The notes beneath the pieces were generated by a model. That model saw nothing but the letters and a program-made list of their open reading frames with translations. It was not told the DNA's origin and did no database searches. From Pseudomonas pudica (GTDB lineage: Bacteria; Pseudomonadota; Gammaproteobacteria; Pseudomonadales; Pseudomonadaceae), in the NCBI RefSeq assembly GCF_015680405.1, contig NZ_JADLJS010000027.1, positions 1-64,000 on the forward strand: 64,000 bases of DNA, given 5' to 3'. Shown here piece by piece: positions 9,101 through 20,488 of the stretch. Made by a program: the position numbers and the translations under genes. Position 1 is the stretch's first letter. Each line of letters opens with the position of its first letter.

Positions 9101-9116
9101 CCATCCGCGAGGATGG
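9101..9116 (-). terminator. hairpin with U-run on the minus strand
   Basis: CCATCC-GCGA-GGATGG stem-loop. On the minus strand it is followed by GTTTTTT (9094-9100), so it reads as an intrinsic terminator for leftward transcripts. No minus-strand gene ends here, so its client is unclear; it may stop antisense transcription from the GGDEF/EAL gene. Confidence 0.45.
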
Positions 9117-9182
9117 CAAATGGCCTACGCTGTGCTTTGTCTGGGTTGATTTGCGCCTTATCTGCTCTGTGACAGGGACTCC

Positions 9183-11639
9183 ATGAAGGGACATCGCACT
9201 CTAGAAGCGCCAAAGTTGCTCGGCATCACCTGGCCCTTCATCGCTGTTGTGGTCTTCCAGGTAGCCTTGGGCAGCCTCAGCCTTTATACGCTCTCGGCCG
9301 TGCGTGCCTATGTCGCGGGCGAAAGCCTGTGGTCCAAGGCGCAGAAAGACGCCATCTACTACCTCACCCTGTACGGCGAAACCCGCGACGACAGCACCTA
9401 CCATCGTTATCGCCAGGCCATCACTGTGCCCCAGGGCGACCACCAGCTGCGCGAAGTGCTGGACCAGCCCAGCCCCGACCTGGACGCCGCGCGCCAGGCC
9501 GTGCTGCAAGGCGGCAACCACCCCGACGATGTCGAGCGGATCATCTGGTTCTACCGCAACTTTCGCAACGTCAGCTACATGCAGACGGCCATCGACTACT
9601 GGGATATCGGCGACGACTACCTGGGCAAGCTGGATATGCTGGCCATGGAAATGCGCAGCAGCTTTGCTGCTGGCCCGGTCGACGCCCGCACGCTCAGCGA
9701 CTGGAAGGCGCGCATCGTCACCATCAACGAAGGGGTAACCCCGGCCGCCAAGGCGTTCAGCGATGCCTTGGGCGAGGGCTCGCGCATGTTGCTGCGGGTG
9801 CTGCTGATCACCAACCTGCTGACCGCGATGTTCCTGATTGCCATTGCCTGGCGCCGCTCCAGCAAGCTGCTGGCCCAGCGCCAGGCCTTTGCCAGCGCCC
9901 TGCAGGAAGAAAAGGAGCGGGCGCAGATCACCCTGCAGGCCATTGGCGATGCGGTGATTACCGCCGATGTGGAGGGCAGTATCGGCTACATGAACCCGGC
10001 CGCCGAGCAACTGACCCACTGGCAGGCCGGCCAGGCCCAGGGCTTGCCGCTGTCGGCGCTGTTCAGCCTGGTGGACGAGCAGGCCGAGGAAGATGGCCGC
10101 AGCCTGGTCGAACAGGTGCTCAGCGGCAGCCTCAAGGGTGGCGCCGAGCATGCCCGGCTGATCCAGCGCCTGGACGGTAGCACCGTGTCGGTCAACCTGG
10201 TCGGCTCGCCGATCGTCAATGACGGCCAGGTCAGCGGCATCGTGCTGGTGCTGCACGACATGACCCAGGAGCGCCAGTACATCGCCAACCTGTCCTGGCA
10301 GGCGACCCACGACGCCCTGACCGGCCTGGCCAACCGCCGCGAGTTCGAATACCGCCTGGAGCAGGCACTCAATGACCTGGCGCGCCAGGCCGGGCGGCAT
10401 TCGCTGATGTTCCTCGACCTCGACCAGTTCAAGCTGGTCAACGATACCTGCGGGCATGCCGCTGGCGACGAGCTGCTGCGGCACATCTGCGCCGTGCTGC
10501 AGTCCGGCCTGCGCGAAGGCGACACCCTGGCGCGGCTGGGTGGGGATGAATTTGGCGTGCTGCTGGAAAACTGCCCGCCCGACCAGGCCGAGCGCATTGC
10601 CGAGCAGCTGCGCCAGCTGGTGCAGAGCCTGCATTTCGTGTGGAAAGGGCGGCCGTTCGTCACCACCGTCAGCGTCGGCCTGGTGCACATGGCCCAGTCC
10701 CCCGGCACCCTCGAGACCTCGCTGCGCGCCGCCGACATGGCTTGCTACATGGCCAAGGAAAAGGGCCGCAACCGCGTGCAGGTGTACCATGCCGACGACA
10801 GCGAACTGTCCATGCGCTTTGGCGAAATGGCCTGGATCCAGCGCTTGCACGTGGCCCTGGAAGAAAACCGCTTCTGCCTGTACGCCCAGGAAATCGCCCC
10901 ACTGAAAACCTTCGAGGGCCCCGGGCATATCGAAATCCTGCTGCGCCTGCACGACGAAAGCGGGCGTACCATCCTGCCCAGCAGCTTCATCCCGGCGGCC
11001 GAGCGCTACGGCCTGATGACCGCGCTGGACCGCTGGGTGGTGCGCAATGTGTTCCTGGTCATCCGCCAATGCCTGGACGAAGGGCGCGAGGGGCCGTTGT
11101 CGATCTGCGCAATCAACCTGTCGGGGTCGAGCATTGGCGATGACAAGTTCCTCGAGTACCTGCAGCGCCTGTTCGTCGAATACGCCATTCCGCCACGGAT
11201 GATCTGTTTCGAAATCACCGAAACCAGCGCCATAGCCAACCTTGGCAGCGCCATCCGCTTCATCAACGAATTGAAGGGGCTCGGTTGTCGCTTCTCGCTC
11301 GATGATTTCTGCGCCGGCATGTCGTCGTTCGCCTATCTCAAGCATTTGCCTGTGGACTACCTGAAGATCGACGGGAGTTTCGTCAAGGACATGCTCGACG
11401 ACCCGGTCAACCGGGCCATGGTCGAGGTCATCAACCATATCGGTCATGTAATGGGCAAGCGCACCATCGCCGAATTCGTCGAAACACCCTTGATCGAGCA
11501 GGCCTTGCAGGAAATTGGCGTGGATTACGCCCAGGGCTATCTCATCGAACGCCCTCAGGTGTTCACCTGTGACAGTCTGCAGCGCCAACGGATCGCCGCC
11601 CGGCCTCTGTTGCAGCGGGCACCTGGCACGTTTCGCTAG
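9183..11639 (+). CDS. rbdA: PAS-GGDEF-EAL c-di-GMP enzyme, RbdA-like
   Basis: 818 aa inner-membrane protein for cyclic-di-GMP turnover. Order: TM helix at about 12-35, periplasmic sensor about 36-205, TM helix about 206-228, a short coiled linker, PAS about 245-360, GGDEF about 380-545 with an intact LARLGGDEFGVLL, and EAL about 560-805. The EAL signature reads EILLR, keeping the E-x-L-x-R pattern. ICAINLSG, FEITET, LDDFCAG, LKIDG, AEFVET and AQGYLIERP are all present, so phosphodiesterase activity is expected. Architecture, length and position after the ABC exporter match RbdA of P. aeruginosa, which promotes biofilm dispersal. The symbol rests on that synteny. Confidence 0.8.
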   Translation: MKGHRTLEAPKLLGITWPFIAVVVFQVALGSLSLYTLSAVRAYVAGESLWSKAQKDAIYYLTLYGETRDDSTYHRYRQAITVPQGDHQLREVLDQPSPDLDAARQAVLQGGNHPDDVERIIWFYRNFRNVSYMQTAIDYWDIGDDYLGKLDMLAMEMRSSFAAGPVDARTLSDWKARIVTINEGVTPAAKAFSDALGEGSRMLLRVLLITNLLTAMFLIAIAWRRSSKLLAQRQAFASALQEEKERAQITLQAIGDAVITADVEGSIGYMNPAAEQLTHWQAGQAQGLPLSALFSLVDEQAEEDGRSLVEQVLSGSLKGGAEHARLIQRLDGSTVSVNLVGSPIVNDGQVSGIVLVLHDMTQERQYIANLSWQATHDALTGLANRREFEYRLEQALNDLARQAGRHSLMFLDLDQFKLVNDTCGHAAGDELLRHICAVLQSGLREGDTLARLGGDEFGVLLENCPPDQAERIAEQLRQLVQSLHFVWKGRPFVTTVSVGLVHMAQSPGTLETSLRAADMACYMAKEKGRNRVQVYHADDSELSMRFGEMAWIQRLHVALEENRFCLYAQEIAPLKTFEGPGHIEILLRLHDESGRTILPSSFIPAAERYGLMTALDRWVVRNVFLVIRQCLDEGREGPLSICAINLSGSSIGDDKFLEYLQRLFVEYAIPPRMICFEITETSAIANLGSAIRFINELKGLGCRFSLDDFCAGMSSFAYLKHLPVDYLKIDGSFVKDMLDDPVNRAMVEVINHIGHVMGKRTIAEFVETPLIEQALQEIGVDYAQGYLIERPQVFTCDSLQRQRIAARPLLQRAPGTFR

Positions 11640-11669
11640 CTAGAAATCACAAGGATCAAGGAGCTGAAA

Positions 11670-12455
11670 GTGATTGACGCATTCGTTCGTATCGGGCCTT
11701 TGATGGACCCCGCCAGTTACCCCCAATGGGCCCAGCAACTGATTGAAGACTGCCGCGAGAGCAAGCGCCGGGTAGTGGAGCATGAGTTCTACGCGCGCCT
11801 GCGCGATGGCCAGCTGAAGCAATCGACCATTCGCCAGTACCTGATAGGTGGCTGGCCGGTGGTGGAGCAGTTTTCGCTGTACATGGCCCACAACCTGACC
11901 AAGACCCGCTATGGCCGCCATCAGGGCGAAGACATGGCGCGGCGCTGGCTGATGCGCAACATCCGTGTCGAGCTCAACCACGCTGACTACTGGGTGAACT
12001 GGTGCCAGGCGCATGGCGTGCACCTGCACGAGCTGCAGGCCCAGGATGTGCCGCCAGAGCTGAACGGCCTGAATGACTGGTGCTGGCGCGTGTGCGCCAC
12101 CGAGAACCTGGCCATTTCCATGGCGGCGACCAATTACGCCATCGAAGGTGCGACCGGTGAATGGTCGGCGGTGGTGTGCTCCACCGACACCTATGCGCAG
12201 GGCTTCCCGGAGGATCAGCGCAAGCGGGCGATGAAGTGGCTGAAGATGCATGCCCAGTATGACGATGCGCACCCGTGGGAGGCGCTGGAGATCATCTGCA
12301 CCCTGGCCGGCGAGAACCCGACCCAGGGGCTGCGCAATGAACTGCGCAAGGCGATTTGCAAGAGTTATGACTGCATGTACCTGTTCCTGGAACGGTGCAT
12401 GCAGCTGGAAGGGCGCCAACAGGGGCGCATGCGCCCGGTGTTGGCAGCGGGCTGA
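11670..12455 (+). CDS. TenA/THI-4-like iron-containing redox enzyme family protein
   Basis: 261 aa all-helical protein of the heme-oxygenase-like/TenA fold. Candidate metal ligands are spread over the helices: EHEF near 33, ELNHADYW near 105-112, and a late HAQYDDAHPW near 203-212. The pattern is closer to the PqqC/CADD-like iron-containing redox enzymes than to thiaminase TenA. Substrate unknown. GTG 11670 is used with GGAG 7 bases upstream. It follows the RbdA-like gene by 30 bases and could be in its transcript. It converges on yciK. Confidence 0.75.
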   Translation: MIDAFVRIGPLMDPASYPQWAQQLIEDCRESKRRVVEHEFYARLRDGQLKQSTIRQYLIGGWPVVEQFSLYMAHNLTKTRYGRHQGEDMARRWLMRNIRVELNHADYWVNWCQAHGVHLHELQAQDVPPELNGLNDWCWRVCATENLAISMAATNYAIEGATGEWSAVVCSTDTYAQGFPEDQRKRAMKWLKMHAQYDDAHPWEALEIICTLAGENPTQGLRNELRKAICKSYDCMYLFLERCMQLEGRQQGRMRPVLAAG

Positions 12456-12462
12456 TCGCTCT

Positions 12463-12572
12463 CCTGTCCCGGCCTCTTCGCGGGCATGCCCGCTCCCACA
12501 GGTATGGCGCAGTCCTCAAGGGCTGTGGTGATCCTGTGGGAGCGGGCGTGCCCGCGAAGAGGCCGGTGCAGG
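12463..12572. repeat. REP pair (CGGG..CCCG type), inverted
   Basis: Two inverted units with cores GCGGGCATGCCCGC and GCGGGCGTGCCCGC, each joined to GAAGAGGCC and CTCCCACAGG arms. It fills the gap between two convergent genes. Confidence 0.85.
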
Positions 12573-12573
12573 C

Positions 12574-13314
12574 CTACTGGGCGTTGAACGCCTGCCCATT
12601 CACCCCTTTGCTGTCCGGCCCCATCAGGTACAGGTATACCGGCATGATCTCTTCCGGCAGCGGGTTGTTCTGCGGGTTTTCGCTGGGGTAGGCCTGTGCC
12701 CGCATCGCCGTGCGCGTGGCACCCGGGTTGATGCTGTTGGCGCGCACCGGTGCCACGCCTTCCAGTTCATCGGCCAGGGTTTGCATCAGGCCCTCGGTGG
12801 CGAACTTGGACACGCCGTAGGCGCCCCAGTAGGCCCGGCCCTTGCGCCCGACGCTGCTGCTGGTGAACACCACCGAAGCGTCTTCCGACAGCTTCAGCAG
12901 CGGCAGCAGGGTGCTGGTGAGCATGAAGGTGGCATTGACGTTGATGTGCATCACGCGCATGAAGTTGTCACCCGACAGCTGCTCCAGCGGCGTGCGCGGG
13001 CCGATGATCGAAGCGTTGTTCAGCAGGCCGTCGAGGCGGCCGAACTGGTCCTCGATCATCACCGCCAGTTCGTCGTACTGGTGGGGCAGGGCGGTTTCCA
13101 GGTTGAACGGGATCACCACCGGTTGCGGGTGCCCGGCGGCTTCGATCTGGTCGTAGATCTCGTTGAGGTTGGCCTCGGTCTTGCCCAGCAGCAGCACGGT
13201 GGCGCCCAGCGCAGCGTAGGCCTTGGCAGCAGCGGCGCCGATGCCGCGGCCGGCACCGGTAACCAGGATGACCCGACCTTGCAGCAGGTCGGGGCGGGCG
13301 GTGTAGTCGAACAT
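12574..13314 (-). CDS. yciK: YciK family SDR oxidoreductase
   Basis: 246 aa classical short-chain dehydrogenase. The nucleotide-binding motif VTGAGRGIG is near residue 18, followed by LLNNAS, catalytic Ser in VVFTSSSVG, and YGVSK. This is the YciK subgroup kept next to mupP and ubiG in pseudomonads; its substrate is not established. The start is the ATG ending at 13314, with AAGGA 7 bases before it on the minus strand. The frame is open further upstream only through REP sequence. Probably last gene of ubiG-mupP-yciK, although a REP pair splits it from mupP. Confidence 0.9.
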   Translation of the reverse strand: MFDYTARPDLLQGRVILVTGAGRGIGAAAAKAYAALGATVLLLGKTEANLNEIYDQIEAAGHPQPVVIPFNLETALPHQYDELAVMIEDQFGRLDGLLNNASIIGPRTPLEQLSGDNFMRVMHINVNATFMLTSTLLPLLKLSEDASVVFTSSSVGRKGRAYWGAYGVSKFATEGLMQTLADELEGVAPVRANSINPGATRTAMRAQAYPSENPQNNPLPEEIMPVYLYLMGPDSKGVNGQAFNAQ

Positions 13315-13349
13315 GGTAGGTCCTTCGAGTTCGTTGGCGCGGCACCCTC

Positions 13350-13441
13350 CCCGTGGGAGCGGGTTTGCCCGCGAATGCGTACTATCAGGCGCCGGTGTCG
13401 CCTGGGCTGGCGCATTCGCGGGTGAACCCGCTCCCACAGGG
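13350..13441. repeat. REP pair (CGGG..CCCG type), inverted
   Basis: Units with cores GCGGGTTTGCCCGC and GCGGGTGAACCCGC, each next to a GAATGCG or CGCATTC arm. It lies inside the minus-strand ubiG-mupP-yciK run, between mupP and yciK, where it could reduce read-through or stabilise the upstream mRNA. Confidence 0.85.
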
Positions 13442-13465
13442 GCTGTGCTGCGGTCTAGACGGGGT

Positions 13466-14143
13466 TCAGCAGCCGCACAGCGCGCTGTCGATCACCTTGC
13501 GCAGTTCCAGCGGGTGGTCCACCACCACGTCGGCGCCCCAGTTGTTGGGGTTGTCCTCTGGATGAATATAGCCGTAGCGCACCGCCGCTGTGCGGGTGCC
13601 GGCGTCGCGGCCAGACTCGATGTCGCGCAGGTCGTCGCCGACGAACAGCACGCTGGCCGGCTCCAGGCCCAGGGTCTTGCAGGCGAGGATCAGCGGCTCG
13701 GGGTCGGGCTTGCTGTTCTTGACATGGTCCGGGCAGATCAGCAGCGCCGACCGCTCGGCCAGGCCCAGTTGCTGCATGATCGGCTCGGCGAAGCGCACCG
13801 GCTTGTTGGTGACCACGCCCCACAGCAGGTTGCCTTTCTCGATGTCGGCCAGCAGCTCGGCCATGCCGTCGAACAGCTTGCTGTGCACCGCACAGTCACG
13901 CTGGTAGCGCTCGAGGAACTCCAGGCGCAGCGCCTCGAAGCCCTCGGCCTCCGGGCTCATGGCGAAGGTCGCGGCGACCATTGCCCGGGCACCGCCCGAG
14001 ATCACGTCGCGGATCAACTTGTCATCGACGGCCGGCAGGCCGCGCTCGGCGAGCATGGCCTGGCAGATGGCGATGAAGTCCGGCGCCGTGTCGAGCAAGG
14101 TGCCGTCCATGTCGAAGAGTACTGCTTGCAAACGCATGCTCAT
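13466..14143 (-). CDS. mupP: N-acetylmuramic acid 6-phosphate phosphatase MupP (HAD family)
   Basis: 225 aa haloacid-dehalogenase phosphatase. Motif I is LFDMDGTLLDT (both catalytic Asp). Motif II is GVVTNK, motif III is the Lys of KPDPEPL, and motif IV is FVGDDLRDIESG. It was long annotated as phosphoglycolate phosphatase Gph. The P. putida enzyme at this place, beside ubiG and yciK, was shown to be MupP of the peptidoglycan recycling route that bypasses de novo UDP-MurNAc synthesis. The start ATG overlaps the ubiG stop as ATGA, indicating translational coupling; MRLQ two codons later is the alternative start. Confidence 0.88.
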   Translation of the reverse strand: MSMRLQAVLFDMDGTLLDTAPDFIAICQAMLAERGLPAVDDKLIRDVISGGARAMVAATFAMSPEAEGFEALRLEFLERYQRDCAVHSKLFDGMAELLADIEKGNLLWGVVTNKPVRFAEPIMQQLGLAERSALLICPDHVKNSKPDPEPLILACKTLGLEPASVLFVGDDLRDIESGRDAGTRTAAVRYGYIHPEDNPNNWGADVVVDHPLELRKVIDSALCGC

Positions 14144-14838
14144 TCCTCGCGCAGGGTCTGGATCATGTAGTTGACGTCAACGTCGCTGCTGAGCTTGTAG
14201 TGCTTGGTCAGCGGGTTGTAGGTCAGGCCGATGATGTCTTTCACCTGCAGGCCGGCAACACGGCTCCAGGCGCCCAGCTCGGATGGGCGGATGAACTTCT
14301 TGAAGTCGTGGGTACCGCGCGGCAGCATCTTCAGGATGTACTCGGCGCCGACGATGGCCAGCAGGTAAGCCTTGGGGTTGCGGTTGATGGTGGAGAAGAA
14401 CACCTGGCCGCCCGGCTTTACCATGCGGTAGCAGGCGCGGATGACCGAAGACGGGTCGGGCACGTGCTCGAGCATTTCCAGGCAGGTGACCACGTCGAAC
14501 TGTTCAGGCATTTCCTCGGCCAGGGCTTCGGCGGTGATCTGCCGGTATTCCACCTGCACGCCCGACTCCAGCTGGTGCAGCTGGGCCACCGCCAGTGGCG
14601 CCTCGCCCATGTCGATGCCGGTGACCGTGGCACCGCGCAGGGCCATCGCCTCGCTGAGGATGCCGCCGCCGCAACCCACGTCCAGCACTTTCTTGCCGGC
14701 GAGGCTGGCGCGCTCGTCGATCCAGTTGACGCGCAGCGGGTTGATTTCGTGCAGCGGCTTGAACTCGCTTTCGCGGTCCCACCAGCGGTGGGCCAGCGCT
14801 TCGAACTTGGCGATTTCGGCGCGGTCGACGTTGCTCAT
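14140..14838 (-). CDS. ubiG: ubiquinone biosynthesis O-methyltransferase UbiG
   Basis: 232 aa class I SAM-dependent methyltransferase for both O-methylation steps of ubiquinone synthesis. Motif I VLDVGCGGGILSEAMA is near residue 51. The acidic post-I residue is in VTGIDMG, and LEMLEHVPDP covers the motif II region. KMLPRGTHDFKKFIRPSE is a conserved UbiG segment. The length is normal. The start is the ATG ending at 14838; the same frame stays open far upstream but only antisense to mtnA. First gene of a minus-strand run with mupP. Confidence 0.95.
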   Translation of the reverse strand: MSNVDRAEIAKFEALAHRWWDRESEFKPLHEINPLRVNWIDERASLAGKKVLDVGCGGGILSEAMALRGATVTGIDMGEAPLAVAQLHQLESGVQVEYRQITAEALAEEMPEQFDVVTCLEMLEHVPDPSSVIRACYRMVKPGGQVFFSTINRNPKAYLLAIVGAEYILKMLPRGTHDFKKFIRPSELGAWSRVAGLQVKDIIGLTYNPLTKHYKLSSDVDVNYMIQTLREE

Positions 14839-14949
14839 TAGAACAGTCCTCTGAAACTTCGCAAAATTGCGCCGGAGTATACCCGAGCGCTCGGCCCCGA
14901 GGGTCGCTATAATCGCCGGCTTTTGATATCCGAACGACGGGGAGAGGCG
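14839..14949. promoter_or_regulatory. divergent promoter region ubiG / mtnA
   Basis: 111-base gap between divergent starts. A GC-rich leader and a GGAGAGG ribosome site for mtnA are visible; promoter boxes are not clear. Confidence 0.45.
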
Positions 14950-16026
14950 ATGCGCGAGCGACTTTTGGCGGCGGAGAAGGTGACCGGGATCCGCTGGCAG
15001 GGCGGCGTCTTGCACCTGCTCGACCAGCGCCTGCTGCCGTCGGAAGAACGCTGGCTGGCCTGCGACAATGTCGCGCAGGTGGCAGTGGCGATCCGCGACA
15101 TGGCCGTGCGCGGCGCCTCGGCCATCGGCATTGCCGCGGCCTATGGCCTGGTGCTGGCCCTGGAAGAGCGGCTGGCCGAGGGCGGCGACTGGGAAATGGA
15201 CCTGGAAGAAGACTTCCTCGTCCTGGCTGAAGCGCGCCCTACCGCCGCCAACCTGTTCTGGGCGCTGAACCGCATGCGTGAGCGCCTGCAGCGGCTGCGT
15301 CCGGACGAAGGCGTGCTGGCGGCGCTGGAGGCCGAAGCGGTGGCCATCCATGAAAGTGACCGCGAAGCCAACCTGACCATGGCCCAGCACGGTATCGAGC
15401 TGATCCGCCGCCACCAGGGCAACGCCCAGGCCCTGCTCACATACGGTAATGCCGGCGCCCTTGCCTGTGGTGGCTTCGGTACCGCCCTGGGGGTGATCCG
15501 CGCCGGTTACCTGGAGGGCATGGTCGAGCGGGTGTATGCCGGCGAGACCCGCCCCTGGCTGCATGGTTCGCGCCTGACTGCCTGGGAACTGGCCAACGAA
15601 GGCATCCCGGTGACCCTGTGCGCCGACTCGGCGCTGGCCCACCTGATGAAGATGAAGGGCATCACCTGGGTGGTGGTGGGGGCGGACTGCATCGCCGCCA
15701 ACGGCGACGTGGCCGGCAAGATCGGTACCTACCAGCTGGCGGTCAGCGCCATGCACCACGGCGTGCGATTCATGGTGGTGGCGCCGAGCACCAGCATTGA
15801 CCTGAACCTGGCCACGGGCGAGGACATCCCGCTGGAAGAACGCGCTGCCGACGAGTTGCTGGACATCGGCGGCACCCGGGTGGCGCCGGATGTGGAGGTG
15901 TTCAACCCGGTATTCGATGTGACCCCGGCCGACCTGATCGATGTGATCGTGACCGAGCGCGGTATCGTCGAGCGGCCGGATGCCGCCAAGCTGGCACAAT
16001 TGGTCTGCCGCAAGCGCCTGCACTGA
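14950..16026 (+). CDS. mtnA: S-methyl-5-thioribose-1-phosphate isomerase
   Basis: 358 aa, eIF-2B/MtnA superfamily. It isomerises methylthioribose-1-P to methylthioribulose-1-P in methionine salvage. Family blocks are clear: VRGASAIGIAAAYG near 60-73, SDREANLTMAQHG near 138-150, VYAGETRPWLHGSRLTAWEL near 196-215 and GADCIAANGDVAGKIGTY near 243-260, with the catalytic Asp in GAD. The loop usually reading THCN(A/T)G, which carries the catalytic Cys, here reads TYGNAG (codons around 15438-15455), so the Cys is replaced by Gly; a Cys occurs five residues later in ALACGG. ATG 14950 follows a good ribosome site; an in-frame TTG at 14923 is less likely. Confidence 0.9.
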   Translation: MRERLLAAEKVTGIRWQGGVLHLLDQRLLPSEERWLACDNVAQVAVAIRDMAVRGASAIGIAAAYGLVLALEERLAEGGDWEMDLEEDFLVLAEARPTAANLFWALNRMRERLQRLRPDEGVLAALEAEAVAIHESDREANLTMAQHGIELIRRHQGNAQALLTYGNAGALACGGFGTALGVIRAGYLEGMVERVYAGETRPWLHGSRLTAWELANEGIPVTLCADSALAHLMKMKGITWVVVGADCIAANGDVAGKIGTYQLAVSAMHHGVRFMVVAPSTSIDLNLATGEDIPLEERAADELLDIGGTRVAPDVEVFNPVFDVTPADLIDVIVTERGIVERPDAAKLAQLVCRKRLH

Positions 16027-16039
16027 TCGGAAACCTCGC

Positions 16040-16134
16040 TGGCCTCTTCGCGGGCACGCCCGCTCCCACAGGGACACCACCACTCTCGAGTGTTGCGATA
16101 TCCCTGTGGGAGCGGGCGTGCCCGCGAAGAAGCC
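16040..16134. repeat. REP pair (CGGG..CCCG type), inverted
   Basis: Inverted units with cores GCGGGCACGCCCGC and GCGGGCGTGCCCGC, arms GGCCTCTTC and GAAGAAGCC. It lies just after mtnA and about 250 bases before gyrA. Confidence 0.85.
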
Positions 16135-16379
16135 AGTGAAAATCCGAAGATTCAACCTCGTGTGAGGCCACCTGCCACATCTCCCCACCGCCCCTGCCTT
16201 TGTGATAACATCCGGCAGTTTCCAAGACCGCCCACCACGGCGGCCTTCATTGCGCAGATCCATGGCACAACTCATTGATTTGTCGTAAGTCGTCGCACCC
16301 TTATGCGTTGCGGCGGCGAGCTTCGTTCGGCCCTTGATGGAGCTGCGAAGTTTCACCAGAAAAAGGAATCAGGCTTCTC
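16135..16379 (+). promoter_or_regulatory. gyrA upstream region
   Basis: 245 bases without a gene ahead of gyrA. It should hold the gyrA promoter and leader. An AAAAGGAATC ribosome-site region ends about 10 bases before the ATG. I do not see a convincing -35/-10 pair. Confidence 0.4.
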
Positions 16380-19145
<2,766 letters not shown>

Positions 19146-19161
19146 GCAAGCGTAAAACCCG

Positions 19162-19187
19162 AACGGGGCGACCAAGGTCGCCCCGTT
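19162..19187 (+). terminator. intrinsic terminator after gyrA
   Basis: Perfect 12-bp stem AACGGGGCGACC / GGTCGCCCCGTT with an AA loop, 17 bases after the gyrA stop. The T-run after the stem is short (TTT including the stem end). Confidence 0.75.
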
Positions 19188-19209
19188 TGACTGATCAGGC
19201 CAGGTCATT

Positions 19210-19328
19210 GGGGCCGCTGTGCGGCCCATCGCCGGCAAGCCGGGCTCCCACAGGTCCGGCGCGAGCTTTGAGGTTTGTGCGGTCCCTGTGGGAGCTGGCT
19301 TGCCGGCGATGGCCTGCAAAGCAGGCCC
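19210..19328. repeat. REP pair (GCCGGC type) with extended outer arms
   Basis: Inverted units with ATCGCCGGCAAGCC and GGCTTGCCGGCGAT, plus outer arms GGGGCCGCTGTGCGGCCC and GGCCTGCAAAGCAGGCCC that form their own hairpins. It sits between the gyrA terminator and serC. Confidence 0.82.
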
Positions 19329-19402
19329 ATGGCAGGCGACACAGTCTTGACGGGTCGGCACCGAATTAAGATTTTGTACCATTTGGCAGAGCGAGAGTGG
19401 AT

Positions 19403-20488
19403 GTGAGCAAACGAGCCTTTAACTTCTGCGCAGGCCCTGCTGCGCTTCCTGACGCTGTTCTGCAGCGCGCTCAGGCCGAGATGCTGGATTGGCGTGGCAA
19501 GGGCTTGTCGGTGATGGAAATGAGCCATCGCAGCGACGACTACGTGGCCATCGCCGAAAAGGCCGAGCAGGACCTGCGTGACCTGCTGTCCGTCCCCTCC
19601 AACTACAAGGTGCTGTTCCTGCAGGGTGGCGCCAGCCAGCAGTTCGCCGAAATCCCGCTGAACCTGCTGCCGGAAAACGGCACCGCCGACTACATCGAGA
19701 CCGGCATCTGGTCGAAAAAGGCCATCGAGGAAGGGCGCCGCTTCGGCAACGTCAACGTCGCCGCCAGCGCCAAGCCCTACGACTACCTGGCCATCCCGGG
19801 CCAGAACGAGTGGAAGCTGACCAAGAACGCCGCCTACGTGCACTATGCGTCCAACGAGACCATCGGTGGCCTGCAGTTCGACTGGGTGCCGGAAGCCGGT
19901 GACGTGCCGCTGGTGGTCGACATGTCGTCCGACATCCTCTCGCGCCCGATCGACGTGTCGCAGTACGGCCTGATCTACGCCGGCGCGCAGAAGAACATCG
20001 GCCCGAGCGGCCTGGTAGTGGTGATCGTGCGCGAAGACCTGCTGGGCCGCGCCCGCAGCAGCTGCCCGACCATGCTCGACTACAAGGTCTCGGCCGACAA
20101 CGGCTCGATGTACAACACCCCGGCCACCTACTCCTGGTACCTCTCGGGCCTGGTGTTCGAATGGCTGAAAGAGCAGGGCGGCGTCGATGCCATGGAGCAG
20201 CGCAACCGCGCCAAGAAAGACCGCCTGTACGGTTTCATCGACAGCAGCGAGTTCTACACCAACCCGATCAGCCACAACGCCCGTTCGTGGATGAACGTGC
20301 CGTTCCGCCTGGCTGACGAGCGCCTGGACAAGGCCTTCCTCGCCGGCGCCGACGCCCGTGGCCTGCTCAACCTCAAGGGCCATCGTTCGGTAGGCGGCAT
20401 GCGCGCCTCCATCTACAACGCCCTGGGCCTTGAAGCAGTCGAAGCCCTGGTGGCCTACATGGCCGAATTCGAGAAGGAGCACGGCTGA
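19403..20488 (+). CDS. serC: phosphoserine aminotransferase
   Basis: 361 aa, class V PLP aminotransferase. It makes 3-phosphoserine for serine and 3-hydroxy-4-phosphohydroxythreonine for pyridoxal phosphate. The family opening FNFCAGPAALP is followed by MEMSHRS near 44-50 and the PLP-lysine segment YAGAQKNIGPSG near 194-205. I use GTG 19403 (protein begins MSKRAF), which gives the length expected for pseudomonads; GTG 19397 would add two residues. The stop overlaps the pheA ATG as TGATG, so the genes are translationally coupled in the serC-pheA-tyrA::aroA-cmk-rpsA operon. Confidence 0.93.
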   Translation: MSKRAFNFCAGPAALPDAVLQRAQAEMLDWRGKGLSVMEMSHRSDDYVAIAEKAEQDLRDLLSVPSNYKVLFLQGGASQQFAEIPLNLLPENGTADYIETGIWSKKAIEEGRRFGNVNVAASAKPYDYLAIPGQNEWKLTKNAAYVHYASNETIGGLQFDWVPEAGDVPLVVDMSSDILSRPIDVSQYGLIYAGAQKNIGPSGLVVVIVREDLLGRARSSCPTMLDYKVSADNGSMYNTPATYSWYLSGLVFEWLKEQGGVDAMEQRNRAKKDRLYGFIDSSEFYTNPISHNARSWMNVPFRLADERLDKAFLAGADARGLLNLKGHRSVGGMRASIYNALGLEAVEALVAYMAEFEKEHG

